The notes under the pieces are model-generated. The model was not told the origin of the DNA, did not search any database, and saw only the letters and a program-made list of their open reading frames with translations. Source: Thermasporomyces composti (GTDB lineage: Bacteria; Actinomycetota; Actinomycetes; Propionibacteriales; Actinopolymorphaceae). From it: DNA of 64,000 bases. Every line of letters begins with the position of its first letter. Position 1 is the stretch's first letter. Made by a program: the position numbers and the translations under genes. The stretch is from positions 930,001 through 994,000 of the forward strand of contig NZ_QTUC01000001.1 in NCBI RefSeq assembly GCF_003386795.1. The letters run 5' to 3'. Shown piece by piece: positions 1-7,726 of this stretch.

Positions 1-108
1 GGCGAGACCGACCGTGGCCCCTTCGGCGGCGAGGCGAAGAGCGCAGGCGCGACCGATGCCCTTGGCCGCACCCGTCACGATGCCGATCTTGCCGTCGAAC
101 CTGCGCAT
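1..108 (-). CDS. SDR-family oxidoreductase, N-terminal fragment
   Basis: Only the first 36 codons lie in the window; the gene runs off the left edge. It starts at ATG 108 and reads MRRFDGKIGIVTGAAKGIGR, followed by ACALRLAAEGATVGLA. This is the first beta-alpha-beta of a Rossmann fold with the TGxxxGxG cofactor motif of classical short-chain dehydrogenases. Substrate cannot be told from this piece. It is divergent from a LacI-type repressor and sits at the head of a galactoside locus containing galactonate dehydratase, so a sugar dehydrogenase (for example galactose dehydrogenase) is a plausible guess, no more. Confidence 0.85.
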   Translation of the reverse strand, partial: MRRFDGKIGIVTGAAKGIGRACALRLAAEGATVGLA

Positions 109-179
109 GGACGGCTCCCTTCGTGACGTCGCCGGGCCGAGACGTGGAACACGCGGGTCCAGCGCCGTCGGGCTGAGGA

Positions 180-189
180 AAAACGTTTT
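180..189. promoter_or_regulatory. LacI-family-type operator palindrome
   Basis: A perfect 10-bp palindrome AAAACGTTTT with the central CG typical of LacI/GalR operators. It lies between the divergent SDR gene (start 108) and the LacI-type repressor gene (start 324), in an otherwise GC-rich stretch. The position fits autoregulation plus control of the SDR gene. The assignment rests on symmetry and location only. Confidence 0.5.
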
Positions 190-323
190 ACTGCGACCGG
201 TCCTCATTCTCGGCGCGTCGGGCTGCCAAAGTGTCCCGGACGGCGCGAACGTGGCCGCACCCGGTCGTCCGCCGAGCCGACCGGGTACTCGTTCCGCCGT
301 CCGGACCGCTCGAAGGGAGGTCG

Positions 324-1385
324 ATGGCCACCATCACCGACGTGGCACGCCGTGCCGGGGTCTCACCCTCCGTCGTCTCGCGTCTGCTCAACAACGACCC
401 GACGCTGCGGATTCGAGACGACACTCGTGCTCGTGTGCTCCGAGTGGTCGAAGAGCTCGACTACGCGCCACACCACGCCGCCCGGGCTCTGCGCCGCTCG
501 CAGGTCGGCGCCCTCGGCCTCGCGGTGCCTGACATGCACAACCCCGTCTACGCGGCCATCCTGGAAGGCGCGCGACCGGCGGCGACCGAGCACGGGTACT
601 TGCTCATGCTGACCAGCCTCGACGATCTGGCGTCCAACACCACCATGTCCCGTCGGATCGTCCGCGGCGGGGCGATCGACGGGCTCCTCGTGCAGCGAGA
701 CAGCCCGACTGCAGCGCGAGTCGTCGATCGCATCACCGCCCGCCGCATGCCGGTCGTCGTGCTGAACGAGCGGGTACGCGCACCCATCGCGGGCGTTGCG
801 GTGGACGACCGTGCCGCGGCGAGACTGGCCACGAGACACCTGCTCGAGTTGGGGCACACCGAGATCGCCCACCTGCGCGTCCGTGGCAACAACTCGCGCT
901 CGCGGGACCGAGAGGCCGGGTGGCGAGACGCGCTGAAGGAAGCGGGCCTGACGCCTCGCGCTGAGCTGGTGGCCAACGGTGGCGCCGTTCCAGAGAGCGG
1001 CTTTCACGGCCTCCTCGAGCTGCTCCGACGACCACGCCCTCCGACCGCCGTCTTCGTGGGGAGTGTTCTCGCCGCCGTCGGCGCCCTCACCGCCGCTCGC
1101 CACGCGGGCCTCACCGTGCCCGACGACCTGTCGATCATCGGCTATCACGACACCTGGCTGGCCGAGCACGTCGACCCGCCCCTCACCGTCGTCCGCTTGC
1201 CGCTCGTCGACATGGGACGGGAAGCCGTCCGGCTCCTCGTCGACCTGATCAACGGCAGGCCCGCCCAGCAAGTGCTCCTCGACACTCCTACGCCCGAGCT
1301 GGTCGTCCGCGCGTCCACCGCGCCACCACGCAGAGCCAGGCGGGCGGGCGCGCGCCCGCGGCACAGGGAAAGGAAGCGCCCATGA
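324..1385 (+). CDS. LacI-family transcriptional regulator
   Basis: 353 residues. The start at ATG 324 is chosen because GAAGGGAGG lies just upstream and the protein then opens with the canonical LacI helix-turn-helix (MATITDVARRAGVSPSVVSRLLN). An in-frame extension to 231 is unlikely. The HTH and hinge occupy about residues 1-58. A periplasmic-binding-protein-like effector domain follows, with the usual VGALGLAVPDMHNPVYA opening and the dimer-core stretch VPDDLSIIGYHD. It is expected to be a sugar-responsive repressor of the adjacent catabolic genes; the effector is unknown. The stop overlaps the start of the LysE-type exporter by 4 bp (ATGA), so the two are translationally coupled, an unusual pairing for a sugar repressor. 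Confidence 0.93.
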   Translation: MATITDVARRAGVSPSVVSRLLNNDPTLRIRDDTRARVLRVVEELDYAPHHAARALRRSQVGALGLAVPDMHNPVYAAILEGARPAATEHGYLLMLTSLDDLASNTTMSRRIVRGGAIDGLLVQRDSPTAARVVDRITARRMPVVVLNERVRAPIAGVAVDDRAAARLATRHLLELGHTEIAHLRVRGNNSRSRDREAGWRDALKEAGLTPRAELVANGGAVPESGFHGLLELLRRPRPPTAVFVGSVLAAVGALTAARHAGLTVPDDLSIIGYHDTWLAEHVDPPLTVVRLPLVDMGREAVRLLVDLINGRPAQQVLLDTPTPELVVRASTAPPRRARRAGARPRHRERKRP

Positions 1386-1993
1386 CTGTTGAGTTCCTGC
1401 TGACCTCGCTCATCGTTGTCGCCAGTCCTGGCGCCGGTGTGCTGTACACGGTGGCGACCGGCCTCGCCCGAGGCGCACGCGCCAGCCTCGTCGCCGCCGT
1501 CGGCTGCACGCTCGGCATCGTCCCGCACATGGCGGCGGCCGTGACCGGTCTCGCCGCGCTTCTCCATACGAGCGCCCTGGCGTTCCAGACCCTCAAGTAC
1601 CTCGGCGTCGCCTACTTGCTCGTCATGGCGTGGCGCACTCTCAAGGACACCGGCGTGCTAACGGTCGAGGCGGACACGAGACCGCGAACGGCCATCCAAC
1701 TGATCGTCTCCGCCATCCTGATCAACATCCTCAACCCGAAACTCACGATCTTCTTCTTCGCGTTCCTGCCGCAGTTCGTGCCCACCGGTGAACCCGACGC
1801 GCTCGTCCGCATGGTCGAGCTCAGCGCCGTCTTCATGCTGCTCACGCTGATCGTGTTCACTTGCTACGGGTGGTTCGCCGGCAGCATCCGCTCCCACGTC
1901 ATCTCCCGACCCGGTGCGCTGCGCTGGATGCGCCGCAGTTTCGCGGCGGCGTTCGCCGCTCTGGGAGCCCGCCTGGCGTTCACGGACCGGTAA
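1382..1993 (+). CDS. LysE/RhtB-family exporter
   Basis: 203 residues, hydrophobic throughout, with about six predicted membrane segments. The N-terminus MTVEFLLTSLIVVASPGAGVLYTV carries the family signature (SPGP/A followed by small residues in TM1). NPKLTIFFFAFLPQFV near residue 120 is the conserved NPK..LFF..FLPQF motif of amino-acid/metabolite exporters. Its start overlaps the LacI gene stop by 4 bp. The exported compound cannot be inferred; by location it may relieve accumulation of a sugar-pathway product. Confidence 0.9.
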   Translation: MTVEFLLTSLIVVASPGAGVLYTVATGLARGARASLVAAVGCTLGIVPHMAAAVTGLAALLHTSALAFQTLKYLGVAYLLVMAWRTLKDTGVLTVEADTRPRTAIQLIVSAILINILNPKLTIFFFAFLPQFVPTGEPDALVRMVELSAVFMLLTLIVFTCYGWFAGSIRSHVISRPGALRWMRRSFAAAFAALGARLAFTDR

Positions 1994-2100
1994 CGAGTGG
2001 CTCCGCCTCGACTGGCGTGGCGCACGGTCGATCGGGCATCGTTCTCGCCTCCGCTTCCCCCGAGAGCGCTCGGATCCTTGCGTCACCCGTCGGCGACGGC

Positions 2101-4275
2101 TCAGAACGCGACGGTGAGACGCGGCCGCCGGCGCTGGTCCGCCGCCTCAGTGCCGGCGAGGACGGCACGGCGACCGTCGTCGGCCACGTCGTCGTCGTGA
2201 CGTCGCTCCCGGATGAGCAGGAAGCCGACCGTATCTCCCCGCGCCTGCCGGAGGACGTCCGTGACGTCGAGCCGGAGCACCGACAGCGCACCCAAGGCCG
2301 ACACTTGCCCCGCGGGGAACACGTCTCGTCCCACGTCGGTCGGATGGACCGTCGTCGGATCCAGGTATGGCGCGCTGTCCCAGTCGAAGGACGTCCCCGC
2401 CCATGAGGTGTCGGTCAGCGCGTAGACCATGAACGTGAAGGGTGCGTCGTCCGCGCTCGCGCCGACGAGCTCGAGGTGGGCGTACCGCGGCCGGCGGGCC
2501 ACCGCGTCGATCTCGAACGCCACGTAGCTGACCTCGGTGGGTCCGGAGCCGGTCAGGTCGAGCGACACCGCGAGGGTCCGCGCGTTCCGGCTCCCGTCGC
2601 GGCGGACGCTCGCGCTGGCGAACGCCTCGTAGGTCCGCACCGGACCCGGTCCGGCGATGGTGACCAGCCACACCGAGTCCGAGGGCTGGTCGAGACTGAC
2701 TCGCTTCGTCGCGGGTACGGCCAGCGACGCGACCACTCCTCCACTGTGGGACGGGCTCACTTCCTCCACGATGACCCGCGAGGTGCGTGCTGGGATCGGC
2801 AGCTGCCGCAGGTCCAGGTTGACGCGCACGCTGGGCTCCCCCGAGGGGCGAGGCAGCCACAGGTAATGGCAGCGGTTTGCGACGTCGTGGGCGACGGCGA
2901 TCGTGCGACCGTCGTCCGCCGCAGCGGAGAGGAGGTCCCTGTCACCCTTGAAGCCTTTGGCGAACAGCCGCTGCACCTCTCCGGCCTTGGTGACTCCGCG
3001 GATGTCGTGGACGCCGGTGTGCTCGACGTAGTAGAAGCCCGTGCCGTAGGGGATGCCGTTAGCGCGCAGAGTGTTCTGAAACTTGAACGAGATCATGCCC
3101 TCGACCTGGCCGAGCACGGCGGTGGCCCAGATCGCAGCGAGGTCACAGTAGATCAGCGGTGTGTTCAGGTCGTCCTCGCTGGTCTCGAACGCCGAGGTGT
3201 TCCGCCGGTTGAACTCCGAGTACACGATGGGCAACTCGACACCGGTCGGGGTGTACTCCCGCATCTTCCGGCGCATCATCGCGATCTCGTACGCGTACGT
3301 CTCGGCGGTCTTGTTGTACAAGTGGGTGTCGAAGACGTCGAACAGGTCCTGGTCAACCGTCCGCCCGTGGTAGTCGGTGCGGAGGTTGAGCAGTGCGATC
3401 TGTCCCCAGCCGTACTCGTCATCCCGCGGGTCGGCGTCGGGATCGGCGTCCATGTGGTCGTCGCCGCGTGAGCTCGAGACGTGAGTGAGGACGGGCGCCT
3501 GGACGATCGCCCGGAGCGACTTCCCGTAGCGGGCGTTCACGTCGGCGATCGCGCACCGGATCGCGTCCGAGGCGATCTGAAGCCCGCGGATGTAGACCGT
3601 TTGGTCGACGATGTCGTGCGCGGCACTCGAATGGTCGGGCTCGTTGATGAAGTTGTACCGCTCGACGTCGTAGTGCCTGGCCAGGTGGTAGGTGAAGGCG
3701 TAGTGCTTCTGCCACTGCCGCCAGAGCCCGGACCACGGCGCGTTCCAGCGCAGCTCGGCCGCCTGCATGATCGGTGTGATGCCGAGCCGCCTCAGCTCGC
3801 TGACCTGGTAGTTGAGCCGGTAGTGGTTCGTGATCGAGTAGACGTGGTTCTCGAAGCGGTCCTCAAGCAGGTCCCAATGCAGGAACGGGTTGTTCTCCGG
3901 GTCGCGGCGCAACTCGGCTTTCCGCGCGTCGAAGTCCGCGACGGTCTCGACGCCATCCCCTGGGTCCACGGCCTCGTCGGGAGTCCACTCCGACAGCGAG
4001 GCGAAGAACCGGACGGCGTTGACCCGTGAGTACGCCAGCCAGGCGGAGGTGTTGCTCCCCGGCAGGTAGTGGCCGGTGTTGTACCCGACCATGGGCATCC
4101 CCGTGCCGACGCGCGTGTTCCGCACCACGACGCCCAGCTCTCGCTGGGCGGAGTCCGTGGCCGCCGCGTACGCAGAGGTCCCGGTCAGCCCGACGACAGC
4201 GGTCGCCCCGAGGCCACCCAGGAGCGTCCGCCGGCGGAATGGTGTCTCGTCGGATGAGCGGATGGTGGTCGGCAT
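2101..4275 (-). CDS. Tat-exported clan GH-A-like glycoside hydrolase with C-terminal beta module
   Basis: 724 residues; start ATG 4275 with GAAGGAG upstream. The twin-arginine leader (FRRRTLLGGLG, cleavage near AYA-A about residue 38) indicates folded export. The catalytic half looks like a GH-A TIM barrel: NFINEPDHS places a candidate acid/base at Glu212 and LPIVYSEFN a candidate nucleophile at Glu354, GH39/GH5-like spacing. The last about 160 residues (APFTFMVYALTDTSWAG, LRLDVTDVLRQARGDTVGFLLI) resemble DNRLRE/CBM96-type carbohydrate-binding modules. The family number and substrate are not certain. It lies downstream of, and parallel to, the GH59 and GH2 genes, so a galactose-containing polymer or glycolipid is the likely target. 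Confidence 0.75.
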   Translation of the reverse strand: MPTTIRSSDETPFRRRTLLGGLGATAVVGLTGTSAYAAATDSAQRELGVVVRNTRVGTGMPMVGYNTGHYLPGSNTSAWLAYSRVNAVRFFASLSEWTPDEAVDPGDGVETVADFDARKAELRRDPENNPFLHWDLLEDRFENHVYSITNHYRLNYQVSELRRLGITPIMQAAELRWNAPWSGLWRQWQKHYAFTYHLARHYDVERYNFINEPDHSSAAHDIVDQTVYIRGLQIASDAIRCAIADVNARYGKSLRAIVQAPVLTHVSSSRGDDHMDADPDADPRDDEYGWGQIALLNLRTDYHGRTVDQDLFDVFDTHLYNKTAETYAYEIAMMRRKMREYTPTGVELPIVYSEFNRRNTSAFETSEDDLNTPLIYCDLAAIWATAVLGQVEGMISFKFQNTLRANGIPYGTGFYYVEHTGVHDIRGVTKAGEVQRLFAKGFKGDRDLLSAAADDGRTIAVAHDVANRCHYLWLPRPSGEPSVRVNLDLRQLPIPARTSRVIVEEVSPSHSGGVVASLAVPATKRVSLDQPSDSVWLVTIAGPGPVRTYEAFASASVRRDGSRNARTLAVSLDLTGSGPTEVSYVAFEIDAVARRPRYAHLELVGASADDAPFTFMVYALTDTSWAGTSFDWDSAPYLDPTTVHPTDVGRDVFPAGQVSALGALSVLRLDVTDVLRQARGDTVGFLLIRERRHDDDVADDGRRAVLAGTEAADQRRRPRLTVAF

Positions 4276-4739
4276 GCGTGCGCTCCTTCGCCGCCGGACG
4301 AGAGCCGCGTCCGGGCTCGCCCCACAAAGGGCTCGTCGTGATCAGGCGACCACCACGATCGACCGCACGGCGCCGGTCGGCAACCGACCGGCACGACCAG
4401 TCCAGGACAGCGATGGCGCTCGCGTCTCGTCACTCGTGCGAGCAGCGGCATCCCACCGCGTTCTCATCCAGTCGCCATCTGCCGCAGCGACTCCGCGCTT
4501 CGCGCGAGCTGCCGCGACAAGTCCCGCGCACCTACCGCGTCAGTGAGGCGAGCGCTCCAAGCGAACCACCGCCCGCTGCCTGGCCGCACACAACGCGAGG
4601 CTGAAGCGCGCAGAGGAATCCTCCTCGTCGAAGTCCCAGCCAGCCCAACGACGGCTGGCGTGATCTCGCTCAGAGCGTTCGTCGGCGAGAGTCGTCCATC
4701 CTCGTGATTGGTCGATGGTCCCAATCGCGCGACGGCGCT
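4276..4739. other. Intergenic region, GH59 to GH-A-like gene
   Basis: 464 bp without a convincing gene. Overlapping short ORFs lack ribosome-binding sites. The one visible structure is a 6-bp hairpin at 4640-4658 (CCAGCC, 7-nt loop, GGCTGG), possibly part of the GH59 transcript end. No clear promoter could be picked out for the downstream gene. Confidence 0.5.
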
Positions 4740-7679
4740 TCAGCCGGTGTGCGCGATCGCAATCTCCGCCGCCGACACGTGCCCGTTGACGCCAGACCTC
4801 GCGGTCAGCCGGACGTACCGTGCCGGAGTGGCCGACCACTCGGCGACCTTGACGCTCGCGTCGGCCGTCCAGCTGCCCTCCGCCACGGTCTGGAAGGAGA
4901 CACCGTCCCGGCTCACCGCCACGTCGTAGTCGGTGATCACGCCGTTGGCGTTGCCGTCCTGGCGGGGCTGGTAGACGAGCGCGATGGTGTTCCAGTCACC
5001 GCCGAGGTCGAGCGTCAGCGACTGCGGTGGCGGCGTGTAGGGGCTCCACGACTGGTGCCACATCGTGCCACAGTTGCCGTCGATCGCCCTCTCCGCCTCG
5101 TACCCCGGTTGCTGGCTCGTCGCCGTCGCGGTCATCCGGGACCGAGGCACCAGGTGCGGGAAACGCGGGCCAGGATCAGAGGGCGGCTCTCCCTGGCCGA
5201 GGACCGGCAGCGGAGTCCTGGACACGTTGATCTCCGCGACGATCGGTGCCTGGGGGCAGCCGTGAACGGCCGTCGCCTCCAACCGCACATAGCGCGCCTG
5301 AACCGGCCGCTCGAAGGCTGCCGTCTTGGTGGCGAGTGTGGCCTGCCAGTAGCCGTTCGTGACCTCGGTGAAGTCTGTCCCGTTCCCGCTCACCGCGACC
5401 GTGTAGCCCACGATGACGCCGGCGGAGGCGGTGACCGCGGGCGTGTAGGTGATGCCCGCCACGGTTGTCGGCTTGCCCAGGTCGAGCGTGATCGCTTGCG
5501 GCAAAGGCGCGACCGGGTCGAACCGCGACCGCCAGGTCGACCACAGATGGTCGTCGATGGCGTGCTCAGCCAGGTAGTTGTGCCCGAAGTCGTTCTCCGG
5601 GTGCTCGCTCGTCGCGGTCGCGGTCATCGTCGAATGGGGAACGAGCGACGGTCGTGGCCCAGTTGGCACCACCCGGAGGTTGTCGAATTGCGCCCGCTGC
5701 CAGCCCCCAACACGCAGGCCGACCTGGCCCGTCGTGTGCTCGGCGTCCTCGACCGTGTCGAGCACCGCACCATCAAGGACTGCGGTGACGTGCTCCCCGC
5801 GGAACCGCAGGGCCAGCCGATGCCAGCGCTTCGTCCCCAGTGGCTGGGTGGTCCCGGACGCGAGCGTGCGGTCCTGACCGCGCACGTCCTGACTGAACAA
5901 CGACCACGTGCCGTCGTGGGCGACTCGCAGGTGATAGCCCGCGGCGTTGTGCTGCTGACTGTCCACACGACCGAGCAGCTCGACGTGTCCAGGCCGGTCG
6001 AGCAGCGCGTCCACGCTCACCTCGTAGTCGCCCCACCAGCGAGGGTCGCCCACGATCGTGGTCGGTGGCATGGCGGTGTTGTGCCAGGTGAGCGGCTCGA
6101 TCGTGACCTGCTGCTCGTAGCAGCGCCCCCGCCGCCCGCCCGCGCACGGCACCGCTTCGAACGCGCCGTGGACATCGGCGAAGTAGCGTGCGAGACCGAA
6201 CGGGCCGACCCGCTCGAAGTCCTCGGTGTACGGCAGACGTAGCTGCTCACTCGGATCGGCGTCGGGTCGTGCCGTGCCCTTCACCTGGCCGCTCGTCGTC
6301 GACAGCGTGTAGAGGTGGCCGGGCTCGACAGTGATCTCGTACCGACCGTCGACCGGCTCGACCGTGCCGAGCGCGATGAAGTCGTCGTCGGTCGACTCGG
6401 TGGCGAGGTCGCTCGACCATACCGACACGGGAACGGTTGACAGGCCGCCGGTGACCTCAACGCGTATCGTCTCAGGCTCAACCGCGTCGAGTGTCTCGAT
6501 GATGATCGAGTAGTCGTCGCTCGTGGGTGAGCGCAACGCGACGTGGCTGGCTCCGCCCGGGCTGTAGCCGCTCGCGCTCTCCAGGTAGTGCCATCCCGGA
6601 TCGGTGAACTGCGTGGTGTGCGCGTCCACCCAGACGCTGGGACCCACCTCGTAGTAGCCCGACCACGGCCGCTCCGCCACGATCAGGCCCGTGCCACCGA
6701 TGGGAAAGTTGTCGTACCACGCCGACACCAACGCCCAGTTGAGGTTTCCGGTGATCTTCGCGTCGATGTAGTGGCGGTTCATCGCCCGGGCCAGCGGCTG
6801 AGCACCCACGTCATAGTCCTGGGTGCTGTTCTCGCTGTCCCAGAGCGGCCTGCCGGAAGCCAGCGCCTCCCCGCTGGCGTGGCACTCCCGCTGGAGCGTC
6901 CGCCACACGCACACGTCGTGCTCGCCGAGCACGTCGACGGCGGCGTCGAGCTCGGGATCGGCCAGGATGTCCGGGACGGCGAACCAGTAGTTCGGCGGGT
7001 TGTGGTTGTCCGTCGCGACGATCTTGACGTCGCCGAACCCCTGCTCCTCGAGCGCGCTCGCCAGACGCTTGGTGACCTCGGCGTCGAACCCACTCTCGTT
7101 CGCCGCGCCGAGGTAGTCGATCGTGAAGCCGTTCTCGCGCGCGCACTCAAGCCACGCCACGAGGTAGTCGACCCGATCCTTCGACCAGTACCCGCCCTCG
7201 AACCAGCCGGGCGCGCCCCACGGCAGGCCGTACAGCGCGATCTCAGGATTGCGCTTCTTGGCCTCGCGCATCAGCCACCACTCGTAGCCGCGCGAGCAGT
7301 CCACCTCGTCGGGCGTCCGCATGTGGCTGGCCTCAGCGCCGACGGTCGCGTCGACGTCGCCACCGATCTCCACCTTGAGGATGTCGAGCGAGGCGCCGTA
7401 GTTGGGCTTGAAGAGGTAGTCGAGGATCTGGCTACGCTCGGGTTCGGGATAGTCGAGGAGCAAGCGCGACGAGCCGCCAGCGCTCACACCGCCGACTCCG
7501 TCGAACCGCCGCCCGAGGTCCGTCCCGTCGACACGAATCGTGTGGACGGCCTCACCGTTGGAGTCGTTCGCCCGGCCGCCGGCCTCGGAAGCCGCCGGGC
7601 TCATCGCGAAGGGTGCTGACAGAGCGAGGACAAGCGCGTGCGACCCGATCGCCCACCGTAGTCCCGTCGTCCGGGCCAT
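4740..7679 (-). CDS. GH59 galactocerebrosidase-like beta-galactosidase with two F5/8C modules
   Basis: 979 residues; start ATG 7679 preceded by GAGGTGAGAAAGG, followed by a secretory signal (about residues 1-36). Residues about 50-500 closely follow animal galactosylceramidase: RRFDGVGGVSAGG, YPEPERSQILDYLFKPNYGASL, ILKVEIGGD, GYEWWLMREAKKRNP, PWSGYYEVG and WVDAHTTQFTDPGWHYL. Catalytic residues by family alignment are Glu195 (acid/base, GAANES) and Glu283 (nucleophile, LWDSEN). The GALC-type beta and lectin-like domains follow to about residue 690. Two discoidin/F5/8 type C (CBM32-like) modules come after, beginning near LVPHSTMTATATS and LVPRSRMTATATS. It probably hydrolyses terminal beta-galactosides outside the cell. 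GH59 is uncommon in bacteria. Confidence 0.92.
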   Translation of the reverse strand: MARTTGLRWAIGSHALVLALSAPFAMSPAASEAGGRANDSNGEAVHTIRVDGTDLGRRFDGVGGVSAGGSSRLLLDYPEPERSQILDYLFKPNYGASLDILKVEIGGDVDATVGAEASHMRTPDEVDCSRGYEWWLMREAKKRNPEIALYGLPWGAPGWFEGGYWSKDRVDYLVAWLECARENGFTIDYLGAANESGFDAEVTKRLASALEEQGFGDVKIVATDNHNPPNYWFAVPDILADPELDAAVDVLGEHDVCVWRTLQRECHASGEALASGRPLWDSENSTQDYDVGAQPLARAMNRHYIDAKITGNLNWALVSAWYDNFPIGGTGLIVAERPWSGYYEVGPSVWVDAHTTQFTDPGWHYLESASGYSPGGASHVALRSPTSDDYSIIIETLDAVEPETIRVEVTGGLSTVPVSVWSSDLATESTDDDFIALGTVEPVDGRYEITVEPGHLYTLSTTSGQVKGTARPDADPSEQLRLPYTEDFERVGPFGLARYFADVHGAFEAVPCAGGRRGRCYEQQVTIEPLTWHNTAMPPTTIVGDPRWWGDYEVSVDALLDRPGHVELLGRVDSQQHNAAGYHLRVAHDGTWSLFSQDVRGQDRTLASGTTQPLGTKRWHRLALRFRGEHVTAVLDGAVLDTVEDAEHTTGQVGLRVGGWQRAQFDNLRVVPTGPRPSLVPHSTMTATATSEHPENDFGHNYLAEHAIDDHLWSTWRSRFDPVAPLPQAITLDLGKPTTVAGITYTPAVTASAGVIVGYTVAVSGNGTDFTEVTNGYWQATLATKTAAFERPVQARYVRLEATAVHGCPQAPIVAEINVSRTPLPVLGQGEPPSDPGPRFPHLVPRSRMTATATSQQPGYEAERAIDGNCGTMWHQSWSPYTPPPQSLTLDLGGDWNTIALVYQPRQDGNANGVITDYDVAVSRDGVSFQTVAEGSWTADASVKVAEWSATPARYVRLTARSGVNGHVSAAEIAIAHTG

Positions 7680-7726
7680 GGCCTTTCTCACCTCGAGCCG
7701 TCTGGAGTGCTCAGTCGGGCGACCGA

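Noticed and set aside
2476-3471. Long plus-strand ORF opposite the 724-residue glycosidase
   Set aside because: Antisense shadow of a well-supported gene; no SD and no recognisable domain. The same holds for 4704-6242, 6543-7619 and 7613-9724.
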